From positions 62,001-126,000 of the forward strand of contig ML991836.1 in the NCBI GenBank assembly GCA_010094025.1: DNA of 64,000 nucleotides, given 5' to 3'. Positions 41,683 to 53,707 of this stretch are shown here, one piece after another (the stretch's first letter is position 1; the number at the start of each line of letters is the position of its first letter). The position numbers and the translations under genes are program-made. This DNA comes from Viridothelium virens (Eukaryota > Ascomycota > Dothideomycetes > Trypetheliales > Trypetheliaceae). The notes under the pieces are model-generated. The model saw nothing but the letters and a program-made list of their open reading frames with translations, had not been told where the DNA came from and searched no databases.

Positions 41683-41952
41683 GGCTTCAGATTTGAGCCT
41701 CTAGGATATTTAAGGACTTGATGATTGATGTTTTAGTGATGGATCAGATTGGGTCGGGGATGTCGGAATATTGGAGGTTGTGTGCTGTGCCGTACCTTAG
41801 CGAATTCGGCGCTAGCGTTCAGCCCTACCAGAGTATTTCTCACTTCTTGCCTTCCTTGCTCAATATACCTTCGTAATAAATCTTCCTCTGCTAAATTGGG
41901 AGTCTTTCGCTCATTTTCAGAACGTCAGCCCCTAGCCAATTGAGAATAAGCG

Positions 41953-43723
41953 ATGGTCTTCCAGTGTATCCTCTCATGTGCGCGCGATCACCCTACGCGT
42001 CTCTCAAGCCATCTTCTAGCTGCAAGTGGTCCAAATATTTACACCATGAGTTGGGACTTCGAAGAGGTCATCTCTGTGTGGCCCGAGCAACCACCATCAG
42101 ATAAAGTAGGATTCTCTACCATTGTTCTTTCATGCTTTGTGATCAAATCTTTTGTCAATCTAATGTTGGTCGATTTTGCTTCAATTCACATAGGGCTAAA
42201 TAGAACTGCAAGGAAGACGTAAAAGGCAAAGATGCTGTTGCTCCTCCGACCAAAAAGCGCAAGATCGCCAACGAACAAAAGAGACCAAATGTAATCAAGC
42301 TATTATGCACCCGGGATGAGAAGAATATAGTGGCTGTGACGGCGGAAGATAAGTGCATTCGAGTATTCAATCTCAAGGAGAATGGAAAACTTGAGCAACT
42401 AAGCGAGCGGTGTGTTTGCGCGCTGTTGAGCAGGGGATGATTTTCCTCCACTGACATTGTGCAGATGCATGCCAAAGCGACCCAATGCTGTTGCTATTTC
42501 GCCAGACGAGACAACACTTTTAGTAGGCGATAAATTCGGTGATGTCTACGCATTGCCGCTTCTTGAAAGTGCCGAGGAAGAGGAACCAACCACACAGCCT
42601 ACTATTACTGCTATGTCGGATGTGCGAGCAAAACCATTCAAACCGACGGCAAATCCTCTAACCGTGCATTCTGGGAGCAATCGCAAGGCTCTTGCATCTC
42701 AACTTCAGGTCAAAGAGCATGTCAAGACGAAGGAGCCGCTTAAATTTAGGCACGAGCTTCTCCTTGGACACGTGTCCATGCTGACGGACTTGGCCGTCAT
42801 GCTTGTCGACGACGACGATGGTAACATCCGAGAATACATCATTACGGCTGATCGAGACGAGCACATCCGCATTTCGAGAGGACGGCCACAGGCTCATATC
42901 ATCGAAGGATACTGTCTAGGCCATAAGCAATTCATCAGTAAACTACGCCTTCCTGCTCCGAACTTGCTCGTTTCTGCCGGTGGTGAAAATGAAATCTATG
43001 TCTGGGATTGGCTAGCTGGTCGCCTTCTAAGGAAGATAGACATCGGCCCGGCCTTGAGAGACTTTCGGGCTTCGTGGAAGGCCAGTCCGGGAATTAGAGA
43101 AGGTGACAGAAATGAAGATGATCAATGCGAAGATCAGCAAACCGCGATATCTGGCCTCTGGATTGGCCTGCCAGGGAGTAGCCAGGTGAGATTACCTCTT
43201 GTGATCTTATGGGTATCAAACTTAACACCTACCGTAGGAAAAATTGATAGTGACATGTGAAGGCGTGCCGGCGCTCATTTATATTCAGGTTTCGTCCCTC
43301 ACGGATTACGATACCCCACGCGTACACACAGTACCTCTTCTCGGTAATGTCTTAGACGTGACAGTTATGTCTGATTTGGTGGTTGCTGCAATTGACAACA
43401 TTCACCAGCCGTGGTCAACGTCAGCGCTGCATTCACCGGTAAGATAGTGATAGATCTAGATCAAAGCCGCCGAGTCGCTAATTGAATGACAGGACGAGCA
43501 GCCACCTCTGTTGCAGCTTCTGAAGTTTGAACAATTTTTATATGAATCGGTGACGGAAGTCGACACCGGGGCATTCAGGTTATCAGATCAGGTCTCCAGC
43601 AAGCCAAGCGCACCGCCAGACAACGAGGCGGAGCAAGATGTCCATGTAGACAGGGATTTTTGGGAGCTGGTGTACCACGTGGAGAAGCTGAGAAAGCGTG
43701 GTGGGATGGGAGATGAGGGTTAA
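41953..43723 (+). CDS. trm82: tRNA (guanine-N7-)-methyltransferase non-catalytic subunit, WD40
   Basis: Five exons (41953..42105, 42213..42409, 42465..43185, 43238..43438, 43493..43723) encode about 500 aa. The WD repeats are recognisable as LAASGPNIYTMSWDFEEVIS, IVAVTAEDKCIRVFNL, NAVAISPDETTLLVGDKFGD, LLGHVSMLTDLAV, YIITADRDEHIRISRGRPQA and GHKQFISKLRLPAPNLLVSA. The RDEHIR(I/V)S motif after a GHVSMLTD repeat is characteristic of Trm82/WDR4. A basic KKRKIANEQKR patch near residue 65 may serve nuclear localisation. Trm82 holds Trm8 in active form to make m7G46 in tRNA. Length is within the range of filamentous fungal homologues (450-600 aa). The first intron acceptor could be shifted by a few bases. 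Confidence 0.9.
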
Positions 43724-44313
43724 CAGAGGCGGCTGGATAGATCTAGAAGTTGTTATTTGATGCCAATGAAAGCTTGAGGGCCAGATCTGAAGCTGCTGAG
43801 CAATCCGGCCCCCGGGACCGAGCCGAGGCACGCCGATGACGTGACGTCTCCTAAAAAGATGTCCTCGTTGGAAAGATTGCAAAGCAAATTCGAGCCACAA
43901 CTCCAAATTCGCTTGTGCGTGCGAGCATTCCCAATCTAACATTCAATATCCAAGATCTCAAATCACTCTCTCCGTTGATGCGCAATCACCTTGCACTTTT
44001 CCCCTAGATCTCCTCCACTCCGCTCCTACCTTCCACTACGCGCTCCTACGCGTCCATCTCAAAGCTTCCCATCTTGTGATATAGAACGTCTCCGTTGTCG
44101 ATATTCGTATGGTTGCGCGCTCCACCACGGCCTTGTAAATCTACCGCCAAACTGTTTTCCTCAGCCTTTCGACGCGTCTCCCATTTACCCCTCCGGTCCT
44201 CATTTACCGCCCCACTTGCAGCAGCCGTTACATACGAATATAGCCGCCCCAGCACAGCAACACTCCCAAACCTTACACGGTCGTTGAAAGGCGGGCAGAT
44301 AGGAACAAGGCAG
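43724..44313. other. Promoter and leader of thioredoxin reductase
   Basis: A GC-rich region with the overlapping half-sites TGACGTGACGTC near 43837-43848, which resemble CRE/AP-1 type sequences, followed by a pyrimidine-rich leader (about 43985-44060). No gene recognised. Confidence 0.4.
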
Positions 44314-45631
44314 ATGCATTCCAAGCTCGTCAGTATGTGGAACCGCTAATAGTACGTATTCTGGGCCTTCTGACAGTAGGTACAGTTATAGGATCGGGGC
44401 CTGCAGGGCACACCGCAGGAATCTATGCTGCCAGAGCTGATTTGAAGCGTGAGTACTCCACTGCATGTTCCCTATCTTGAAAGCTGACAATGACTCTAGC
44501 CGTCATGTACGAGGGCTTTCTAGCTCTCGGCATAGCAGCGGGTGGCCAATTGACCACTACCGACGAAGTCGAAAACTTCCCCGGCTTCCAAAAAATCCAA
44601 GGCGCGACATTAATGGTACGACCCCTCCTTGCCCCCTATCCCTTGCCCCTCCCACCATACTCACGCCCTGACCTCTCTCCGCAAACAGGACCAGATGCGC
44701 GCCCAAAACGAAGCCTGCGGCACCGAAATCGTCTCCCAAACCGTCGGCAAAGTCGAGCTGACCAGCCGCCCCTTCAAATACTGGCTGCACCCAATGGGCG
44801 ACGACGAAGCGCTGGAAGACGACACGCACACCGCGGACGCGGTGATCATCGCGACCGGCGCCAAAGCCCGACGGCTCGACCTCCCAGGCGAAGAGACGTA
44901 CTGGGGCGCAGGCGTATCCGCGTGCGCGGTGTGCGACGGGTCGCTGCCGATGTTCCGGGAGCAGCCGCTGGTGGTGATTGGCGGGGGCGACTCGGCGGTG
45001 GAGGAGAGCATCTACTTGACGAAGAAGGCGAGTAAGGTGGTGGTGCTGGTGCGGCGGGATCGGCTGCGGGCGAGCAAGGTGAATGCGAGGCGGTTGGAGA
45101 CGAATCCGAAGGTCGAGATTCGGTATAATACTGTGGCGACGAAGATTCGGGGCGGGGAGGGCAAGCAGGGATTGATGACGCATTTGGGGATTAAGAATAC
45201 GGTGACGGGGAAGGAGGAGGAGTTGGATGCCAAGGGCTTGTTTTATGCGGTCGGGCATGAGCCTGCGACGGGGTTGTTTAAGGGGCAGTTGAAGATGGAT
45301 GAGGATGGGTATTTGATTACGGAGCCCGGGCGGACGTTGACGAATGTGGAGGGGGTGTTTGCGGCGGGGGATGTGCAGGATAAGAAGTATCGACAGGCTG
45401 TTACGAGTGCAGGTATGTTTCCCTCGACAGTGTAGATTCTTCAGACCTTGGAGGGGAGGAGAATGCTGACAATTGTGAACAGGCTCTGGATGCATCGCAG
45501 CCCTCGAAGCAGAAAAGTGGCTAGCAGAGCAAGAGGCCGATGTCGAAACCACGCTTGAGACGGAGACCCAGGCCGAAAAATCACAAATCAACGGCATCGT
45601 TCCAGAATATCGTTCCAATCCTCTCCTCTAG
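44314..45631 (+). CDS. trr1: Thioredoxin reductase (NADPH), low-Mr type
   Basis: Five exons (44314..44332, 44386..44448, 44500..44615, 44689..45412, 45483..45631) encode about 356 aa. The first exon has only 19 nt (MHSKLV). FAD motif [20 protein letters not shown], then [31 protein letters not shown], the redox centre [13 protein letters not shown] (Cys-Ala-Val-Cys), NADPH motif [16 protein letters not shown] followed by the [13 protein letters not shown] binding loop, and [20 protein letters not shown]. The tail after EKWLAEQE is an acidic extension of about 30 residues not needed for catalysis. The enzyme reduces thioredoxin in the cytosol and supports peroxiredoxins and ribonucleotide reductase. 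Exon 4 is strongly GC-biased at third positions. Confidence 0.95.
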
Positions 45632-46025
45632 ACGCATTGGAGCTATCGATCCTGTCTATCTCTCGTCAGGGCAAGCCGGACAAGCATAGGGCTGGGCTTG
45701 TGGCCTTAGATTTCTCTTTATATTATTTCCTCTTTGTTGAATCATGCCTCTCTAATCAGAGCTACTGGAGTTAGTGGAGAACATTACCATAGACCGGTCT
45801 CCTTTGTTTGCATTGTCGCATCCTCAGGCATCTTGCGTCGATGGCTTTGGGATTTTGATGGCAGGACACTCATGTACATAGTGAGCCGTGAAAGACTGAT
45901 GCAAGCGTAGCAGCAGAACATTACCGCTCCGCCAATTTTCGATCACAGTTTCTGACGAGGTTTTCGTCTCTGCAATGTTTCCGTCTCGATATTTTGTGAA
46001 ATCACGAACCTCCTATAGAAGCTAC
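45632..46025. other. Intergenic between convergent genes
   Basis: 3' sides of TRR1 and MPH1; nothing recognised. Confidence 0.5.
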
Positions 46026-49000
46026 TCATTCGCTCTCACTATCATCAATTACACGTCTCTTCCTCTGCAGCCTTCGTTCAACCCCATCCTGTCCGTTCAC
46101 GCCAAGAAGACCGGACCCGCTTCCATTCATCCTCAACTCCGGATCCGTCAGCCTCGTCTGCACCAAGCTATCCACCTCTGGCAAGTCCGGCTCGGATTCC
46201 GACTCCAGAGCCACTTCCTCTCTCGCGGGTCCCCTCCCCTTGTTCCCCATCGCTTGTGATATTGTCGGCAATTCGTCTTCCTCTTCGTCCTCATCCTTCT
46301 CGTCGCTCTCACCATCCTCTTCTACCTCATCATCATCGACCACAAATTCTCTCAACTCAGAGCTGGGCTCTCCTTCCGGCGCATCATCGTCTGATGTGTC
46401 GTACGAGCCAAGATCAACGGCCTGGGACGGAAGGCGCATACGAGCGGAGGACTGCGGAGCGCTGCTGGACGGGGCGTCCATGTCGTCGTCACCTACCTCA
46501 AAGCGACGATTGGACTTTTTCGGTTTTGGGCGGCTGCGGCGAGGTTGTTTGGGAGGGGCGTGACAAGAGCGACGAGAGATTTGAGGGCTGTTTCGCTTTC
46601 TGGGGACTTCGGGGGCATGCTGATGTGAGTTAAAAGCTGTCTGGGGCAGGTAAGTGGGTTCCGAGTCAGATTCGAGAGCCAAGTCACTGTCAGGGAAGTC
46701 AGGTTCAATATCAGACCAGCGGGGGCCTGTCTTTAGCTTCATAATCTTGGTTTCGTTGAGTTCATGCATTTTAGCTAGGGCTCGAGCTAGTCGCTCGGAT
46801 TTGCTGCTGTGCTGCAAACGTTTGGAAGGGCGTAGAGATCTCTGGTATTGTGGGAAAGCATCCAATCTTGGCGGCTCGACAGCGACGTTCTCATCATCAC
46901 CGCCACAAACGTATGTGTATTTGCGCTGTAGCTCCTTCTCTTCAGCTGGCCCGAGAATGACATCGCTCAGGGGAGGGTTTGAAATCTGTTCTTCATCCTC
47001 GAGCGTCTGCGGTTTGAGCGTTGCGCGCAAGGATGAAGGCTCCAAATCCTCGTCTTCATCGCCTTCCACATGAGATGCTCTCACGAATCCAGTCCGAACA
47101 CCATCCGGCATATGAAATTTCTTTGGTGGGCGCTTAGGAATTCTCCCTCGCCGTCTGGGCTCAGGTAGTACACCTTGGGTGTTCTCCAATGGTATTTCCA
47201 CAAGACGTTTATCAACAGTAGGTTGTATTTCTTTCGGCACAATCCTGGGAGACCTATCTTCGTGGAAGTCGAAGCGAGTGCCAGAAGCAATCATCGATTG
47301 CATTTGTTCGTAGTTATCCTTAGCTTGGTTGAAAGAGTTTTCCTCCTTCCCACGCATCAAGAGCAGAACAATATTGCCTTGTCTCTTACGGCCAGTTCGA
47401 CCCATTCTTTGCAGCATGCGAATCGGTGAAGACGAAGAATCGTAACAAATTATAAGGTCAACTTCGCCAATATCCAACCCTTCTTCGCCGATTGACGTCG
47501 CAACAAGGGTATTATGGACGCCTGTCTTGAACTGTTCAATCACCTTCAATTGGTGTTTTTGATCCATGCCTTCAGTGCCCTTTGATGCTGCTTGACCGAC
47601 AAAGACGTGTGGACGAATCATTGGCTCATGTCTTTTCAACACCCTGACTATCTCTTCAGCGCTGTCTCGATAGTGTGCGAAGATCATGATTCGCGTGCTC
47701 GAGGGTGGCTTTCCGTGGTGGCTATTTCGACCTTCGCTTGCATTGGTAAAGTGTTCTAGCACCACATTCTGGAGGTAATCTATTTTGGGATGCCCAATGA
47801 ACTGATCGTTATTGATCCAGCCACGTACTCGCGCCATCATTTTCTTGAAGTGTTCATTCTCATTGACTTGCCTTTGATATTTTGAACTCTGTGTGTCATC
47901 CCGAAACGCAGAAACAACCCGATAAAAAGAGCCAATACCATGGAATTTGAGTAATTCGATACCATGGGCCAAACGAGCAAGGATAGTGATGATACTGTTT
48001 ACCATACCTTTCAGTCCGAATCCAGCTCGCCTCCCTGCGTCGGAAGCCATCCACGCGGCGCGGGCCTTAGTAAGACCATAGGCTGATAGACTCATTGGAT
48101 CTTTCCCCCAATAAGCATTTTGGCTATTTAATTGATTGACCAAAGGTTGTAGGGCTTTGGCGAACATGTCCATACACATTTCTTGCTCCTCAGAGAAATC
48201 AAATAATACGGTCTCTGTATTCCTTGTATGCACGAATTGTCGGATATCGAGTGAATTCTCGGTACGGATTTCCACGCGAGCTATGTCCAAGCCGTCAATG
48301 ACTTGCTGGACAGCCTCTACAGTCGAACCAGGTGTTGCGGTAAGAGCTAGCACACGAAAACTCTGATTGAATCTGCGGAGAAATTTGACGACTTCGACAT
48401 AGGCATATCCTCCGGTTGCACGATGTGCTTCGTCAACGACCAGAAGCACAATTTTCTTGGGGTCACATATCCCGGTCTTCAGATCGTTGATTATGGTTTG
48501 CGGAGTCATGAAGAAGACTCTTTTAGAGTTCCATTCCTCTGCACGGAGACCCGGAGCAATGCCACCTGTCAGCATGGTTGTTTCTGACCTTGGTATTCCA
48601 GCAATGTTGAAGCAGGCCTCAACTTGTTGGGATACCAGAGGCTTGGTAGGTGCTACAAAGACAATCTGGGCTTCAGTAGTCCAGCGAAACCAGTTGAGCA
48701 TGACAGTTGCTGCAATGAAGGTCTTTCCGAGACCAGTCGGTAGCGCAACTAACAGATTGTGGTATAGCCCCCGGTGGGTAATGTTGAATTGGTAATCACG
48801 GGTGGTACCTAAGTTTGTGGGATATACCCAAGTCTTCAACGCTTCCGAATCAAGCTTGTGATGGGTATGTGGTTCATCCTTCCTGGCTACCGGCCAATTG
48901 TGTCGTTTTGTAGCTTGCGATTGTGGTCCCATTTGTTGTACTGTATCACCAAATAGTGTTTTCTGACGTAGACCGTTGAGTGGCGCGGCAAGGCGCATGC

Positions 49001-49860
49001 TAGTCGCTATAGTTGAATTTGTCTGAGATGAGACGTAAATGACATTGTTTTCTGGCGGCTTTTGAGGTGACGAAGAAGAGGAAGCGAAGGCATCTGAGGG
49101 CAGGTCTGCGAGTTCTTGAGCAATGTCAATCACCGGGAGCTCACTTCACGTCATCAGTAGGGAGCTAAAGAGAAATAAATATGAACGTGGCAAGGTCATA
49201 GGAAAACAGAGTAATGCGAAGAGATTGGAGAAATTTTTAATCGTACCTCTGTGCTAGCGCTTTCTCGACAGGCTCAGGCGCTTTTGGCTCCTCACGTTTC
49301 GAATTCGCCTCAGGCTTTGCAACGGAACCGTCAAACGAGTGGCTATCTCGAGCTGGACGACGTTGAATGCAGTCTCCATTCTCTATTTTGTGAGAGCTCA
49401 GAATGCCGTTGCCATTCGAAGCCGTGTACCCTTTGTCTCTTTGCGCGGCGAATTGTGCTTTGCTTTGCCAGATGGGTCCACGGATGGTCCATGGATCCGA
49501 AGATGGTGGAGGTTGGGTGAAGTAGCTTTCCCTCAATTCTGCCGTCTGCTTAGGAACATGTATACTTTTCTTCGCTTTCTTCGAGCCATATCCTGTATCT
49601 GGTATACTAGCCTGAATTGACTCTCGTGATGCGTGTCGCGATCGAATGGGACTTTTTCTGGCAACTGGAGGATCAAACGCTTCTGCCTCATCACTGTCGG
49701 AATCCAAGCTTGCTTTGCGAGCATCCACCCCAGGGCCGAGTCGTTGTCGCTTGACTGGCCGAGGTGACTCCGTGTATTCACTTTCGGACCAGGAGAACTG
49801 CGTGGCAGCTTGTAAAATGTCGTCATCTTGGAGATGGCCGTGTTCTGCCTCTTCTCGCAT
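46026..49860 (-). CDS. mph1: ATP-dependent DNA helicase MPH1 (FANCM family)
   Basis: Two exons (49860..49247, 49143..46026) encode about 1243 aa. I start at [20 protein letters not shown]; the same frame is open to an ATG at 49968. The N-terminal 300 residues are polar and Ser-rich. Helicase core: [20 protein letters not shown], Walker A in [16 protein letters not shown] (about 340), [15 protein letters not shown] in [20 protein letters not shown], and LALTATPG. A long helical insert follows, typical of the Mph1/FANCM/Hef clade, then [35 protein letters not shown] and [20 protein letters not shown]. The C-terminal part is acidic with clusters of Asp/Glu/Ser. MPH1 unwinds D-loops and remodels stalled forks in error-free repair. 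The small intron was placed by phase and the acceptor GTGAAG. Confidence 0.95.
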
Positions 49861-50598
49861 GCCTGAATGGGTGGGTTGGTGCTTCGCGACAAGTGGGGTG
49901 TTGTGTAAGGTACTTGCGATGAATGAGGTCACTGGGGAAGACGCGCCACAACGCGTGCAAGAGTGCAAGGGTGCTGCATTACCTAGAGTGCAAGGGTGTT
50001 AGTGTGCAGGGACCAGGACTAGATCTTGAGGCAAGATGAGCCGCGCACGAGTTCGGAAACAAAACGAAACGAAACGAGCATCCCCACATCATCTTGCATG
50101 TAAGCAGAATACCGACGGCCTCACAAACTTTCCGCGAATTCCACTCGCGCCAATCATGCGTGGCCTCTCGTAATTAGCACGCATGAAATTTTCGTGTGTG
50201 ACTACCTAACTCCATACGTAGGTAGTCACGGCCGTGGCCGAAGCCTGTAATCAAAGACGGCGCTACGGTGCTACTGTAATTAACTATCGATTTCCGCATA
50301 TTCAGGGGGCCACTAGCCCTAGGAGCCCAACGTTCCCCCCATAAAATGCTCTACCCCCGGATTCTGGATGTTTCTTCCATTCCCAACCTGTTCCTTCCTG
50401 ACGCGTCGTCCAACTCGCCCGCCGTCACTTCCATCTTTCAGCCAAACTTATTTGTTGGCTCTCTAACCCACACTCGCTCCAGTTTCTAACCATCTTCTTT
50501 GTATCCAATTCCTCTCCAAGAGTATTGACCAGCAGCTTGTTTCATTGAGATACCCCGTTTAATCAACTATAATCTCCACCAAAGCAAAACCATTCACC
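49861..50598. other. Divergent promoter region with a perfect hairpin
   Basis: Between MPH1 and the GPI-anchored protein gene. Holds the inverted repeat at 50198-50229, an ATAAAA at 50341, and a pyrimidine-rich leader before the ATG at 50599. Confidence 0.5.
50198..50229. repeat. Perfect 11-bp inverted repeat with 10-nt loop
   Basis: GTGACTACCTA at 50198-50208 is mirrored by TAGGTAGTCAC at 50219-50229 around the loop ACTCCATACG. It may be a short dispersed repeat, a MITE end or a palindromic factor site. Neither gene beside it explains it. Confidence 0.6.
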
Positions 50599-51394
50599 AT
50601 GAAGTTCTCAACTGCCATCATCTTTTCCGGCCTCTTGGCCCTCGGTCTTGCTGCTCCTCAAAACAGCGATAGCAGCAGCGTGAGCTCTGCCTCTGGTACT
50701 ACCACAGGATCTGCATCAGCCTCCATTTCCCAGACTCCCCAGCAGACCTGTGCCAACAACTGTGAGCAACCCCTATCTTCCAATCTTATCCCACATCAAT
50801 CAAGACTGATAATTTCTCAGGTGCCCCTGCCGACGTCAACTGCCAAGCTGCCTGCTACGGCGACCCATACCCCAACGCTGCCCAAATCAACCAGACCACC
50901 GAATGTGCTGCCCAGTGCCCTCAGGGAGACGGCTCCCCCTCTGACACCCAGAAGTACGCTCAGTGCCAACAAAACTGCATCAGCTCCCTCTTCTTGCCCT
51001 CCGGAACTGCTGGGTACGCCGCTACTCCCGCCGCCTCTGGCAGCAGCGCTGGTGCCACCACTGGTGCCAGCACGACCAGTGGCGCGAGCGGCAGCTCTTC
51101 GACTGGTGCTGGTGCTTCCGGCAGCTCTGCTTCTGGCTCCAGCTCTGACTCTGGCTCGTCTGCATCTGGTTCATGTAAGTTCTCATCTGAAACTGATTCC
51201 GCTCATCGTCCGAATCATTTGCTAATTACCCCCTAGCTGGTTCTTCGAGCGGCCCAACTGGTTCTGCAGGTGCTTCCTCTGGTGGTGCATCCTCATCATC
51301 GTCTGCGGCTTTTGCTGCTCCCACCAACAGCGTCCAGATGGGTGCTTCGGCTGCTGGAGCGCTTGGTGTTCTCGTGGCTGCCATTGCCTTGTAA
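50599..51394 (+). CDS. Secreted GPI-anchored Cys/Ser-rich wall protein
   Basis: Three exons (50599..50761, 50821..51174, 51237..51394) encode about 224 aa. Signal peptide MKFSTAIIFSGLLALGLAAP, then a short Ser-rich lead and a small Cys domain rebuilt across intron 1: CANNCAPADVNCQAACYGDP, TTECAAQCPQG, YAQCQQNCISS (eight Cys). A Ser/Gly/Ala-rich stalk of about 80 residues follows and a hydrophobic end (AAGALGVLVAAIAL) fits a GPI-attachment signal. The Cys pattern does not match the eight-Cys CFEM spacing closely. It is the type often annotated as a GPI-anchored or WSC-like surface protein. The Ser/Gly stalk repeats GSSASGSSSDSGSSASGS. Strong leader features suggest high expression. Confidence 0.85.
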
Positions 51395-51776
51395 GAAAGT
51401 CAAGGGCCTCGCTTTTGGATACTCGCTTCTGTGTGCATAATTGCAAAGCATGGATTAGGAGGTCTTATTGGTGCATTGTGCGTTAAGATCATGTTGTCTA
51501 GCTTATTAGAGCTGTGGAGCCAAACGCAGAAAAATAGGGTGTACGTAATAATCAATTAATTCTATTGCATACACGTCAACTCCCAAACCCACCAGCCGCT
51601 CGCAATCAGTATTAGTGGTCACGCTTTCAGTAACCGTAGCTTTGGTTTCAAACGCCGTCCTGCCTAGGTATCATTTTCATCACCATTGCCATTGAGCATT
51701 CCCTTCAGAGTTTTCCAGCAGAACCTCAACTTGCCCAACAGCTCATATTCATCCTGCCTCCGTACGATAGGCAGCC
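51395..51776. other. Intergenic between convergent genes
   Basis: 3' sides of the GPI-protein gene and the hypothetical gene; AT-rich near 51540. Nothing recognised. Confidence 0.5.
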
Positions 51777-52685
51777 TCATAGCCACGTCCCATACCTCTC
51801 CAAGACTCTGCTCGCCCTCTCGCTCGTCTCCATGGTCGGCCGCACGTAGTACGAACGCCCATTCCCCTCATGTACAATCGTCATCACTGGCACTATCGTC
51901 GATCGTGACACCTCTGCGTAGATTGCCTCCGCCATCGGCTCCTCCGGGCTGGGTTCCTTCAACGGATAGGCGTGTACAAGGTAGGGGAAGTCCGCGGGCT
52001 TGTCGGTCCGGATGATGTAGTCGTCAGGTGTGGAGGAAGAGAACGAAGCGAAGCGTGAGGAGAAGTGGGAGTTCTTAGTGTTGACGGAGATGGTGGAGAG
52101 CATTGGGCAGAGGTTTGACCGGGAGTTACAGGAGGCTGTCGTATTGGGGGTTTCGTCGCCGGAGGTGGAGCGGTCGATTGCCATCGCATTTGAAGACGGT
52201 GTTGCGTTACGGGGGCCCGAGATGATGCGTTTAATCGAGGGAGTTTTGAGGGGTCGACTCGGTTGTAACGGGATGATTCGCGGTGGTGAATATTTGGCCT
52301 TCGTCGGCAGACTGTCGTAAGCAGGAGGTTGAAGAGGATCAGAGTTCTGGGGAGAGACCATGGTGCTATCCACGAGGGTATCTGAGTCGACAGACGTGTC
52401 GGTGTCGGAGGAGGAAAGGGGTGAAAGGTGGGACGGAGCCGAGGACAGAGGCGGTGAATCAGACACTGGCTGAGATGACACAAGTGAGTCGCGAGGTTTA
52501 CACAACATCTCGATGTCCCTCATTACCGGTGCTGTGGGCGAGATAGAAGGCATGGATTCTGCCATTTCTGGGCTTCCACTCATACTCTCCACGCAATGGG
52601 GTCTGAAAGGATCAGGATTGGTAAAGATGGCCCAGTTGATCTGAGGAGGCCTAACTGGCATTTTATGGGGTGTGTGCCGGACCAA
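51777..52685 (-). CDS. Hypothetical Ser/Pro-rich protein
   Basis: An intronless frame of 302 aa. A second Met at 52661 (MPVRPPQINWAIFTNPDPFR) is a good alternative start. The first 200 residues are Ser/Pro/Thr-rich and look disordered; the last 70 are more globular (DYIIRTDKPADFPYLVHAYP and EEPMAEAIYAEVSRSTIVPV then GRSYYVRPTMETSERASRVL). The C-terminal part reads like a conserved fungal segment, but I do not recognise a named family. Codon use is ordinary for the window. No neighbour gives a functional hint. Confidence 0.6.
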   Translation of the reverse strand: MVRHTPHKMPVRPPQINWAIFTNPDPFRPHCVESMSGSPEMAESMPSISPTAPVMRDIEMLCKPRDSLVSSQPVSDSPPLSSAPSHLSPLSSSDTDTSVDSDTLVDSTMVSPQNSDPLQPPAYDSLPTKAKYSPPRIIPLQPSRPLKTPSIKRIISGPRNATPSSNAMAIDRSTSGDETPNTTASCNSRSNLCPMLSTISVNTKNSHFSSRFASFSSSTPDDYIIRTDKPADFPYLVHAYPLKEPSPEEPMAEAIYAEVSRSTIVPVMTIVHEGNGRSYYVRPTMETSERASRVLERYGTWL

Positions 52686-53707
52686 TGTGTGAGGTACTTT
52701 AAAGAAAGCTGAAGCCTATGCTGGGACTTGACTTTCGCTTATTCCGAATTTTGTGAGCTTGGAAGGTATTAGGGGTCGACCTTCACGAGGCAGGAAGGAA
52801 GGAGCGGTTCAACCACCTCCCCAAATGGGTAGTTCCGTTGGAAACTGTGAATTCGCTCAAGTGTGGGCCTTGGTCGACTTCCCACTGCTGTGAGCACTGC
52901 TGTTGTGAGAGTAAAGAGGAGGTTTTCTCCGTTTACAAGAAATTCGTCAGATGCTAGGAGTTTAGTCAAATAGTCCCTCAGGTGAGTTCGAAAGAATCTA
53001 CTTCTTCAACTCTTGGTGATTGCGAAAGAAGAAACAAAATCACAAAAATTCTTGAAAGCCGTCTTATATCTTACCGGTAGGACATTCTTGAATTTCCGCT
53101 TATAATAGCTCTTGAAATGATTCGCTTGCCTGAGTAATAGGTGTGGTTTGACGGATCGTTGACCCACATTATGAGTCCAGATGGATGATACCTCACAAAG
53201 TAAAGTCCAGCAGAACAAATAAGATTGAGCCTTTTTCAAAGCAACCAGAGCAGTGGACCAGACCTACAATTATCCAGGATCACTCAAAGAGCCAAGAAGT
53301 CTGGCAAAACCAGAATGTTCCACCGTGACCAAGAAGTGTTACCTTCCTAGGTAGCGCAAGTGCATGGCGACTCTGTATTTACGGTCAGGTCTACTCGATC
53401 ACGAAAAAGAGCCAATGTATATGCATGAAGTCTACACTGCACAATAGTCGCACTTTAGACAAAAGAAGGTGAGTGGCGGAGGAGCGTCCAAACGGAGGAA
53501 GTATTAAGGTGAGGCTGGTGAGCCCTGCTCTGCACTACAGGTTCTGGTGAGGCGGTCAGAATATTGGCGTGAAACCTGTCGCGGTAACGACATCATCATC
53601 ACTGCAAAATCTACATTTCGGACTTCAAGAGGTTTTAATGTCTCGGAATACATCCAAGTACACATTTATGTGAGCTTTGGAACGGCAGGCTGCTTGTTCA
53701 GCCAGGC
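52686..53707. other. Intergenic, divergent promoters
   Basis: About 1 kb between the hypothetical gene and COQ6. Small frames on the minus strand (52769-52969, 53006-53239) have no motif. No repeat recognised. Confidence 0.45.

Noticed and set aside
43837-43848. TGACGTGACGTC as a CRE/AP-1 site for TRR1
   Set aside because: Overlapping half-sites only, no full TGACGTCA; kept as a remark in the intergenic entry rather than a feature.
44557-45618. 353-codon minus frame opposite thioredoxin reductase
   Set aside because: Arises from strong third-position GC bias of the TRR1 exon; no domain, and TRR1 motifs are unambiguous.
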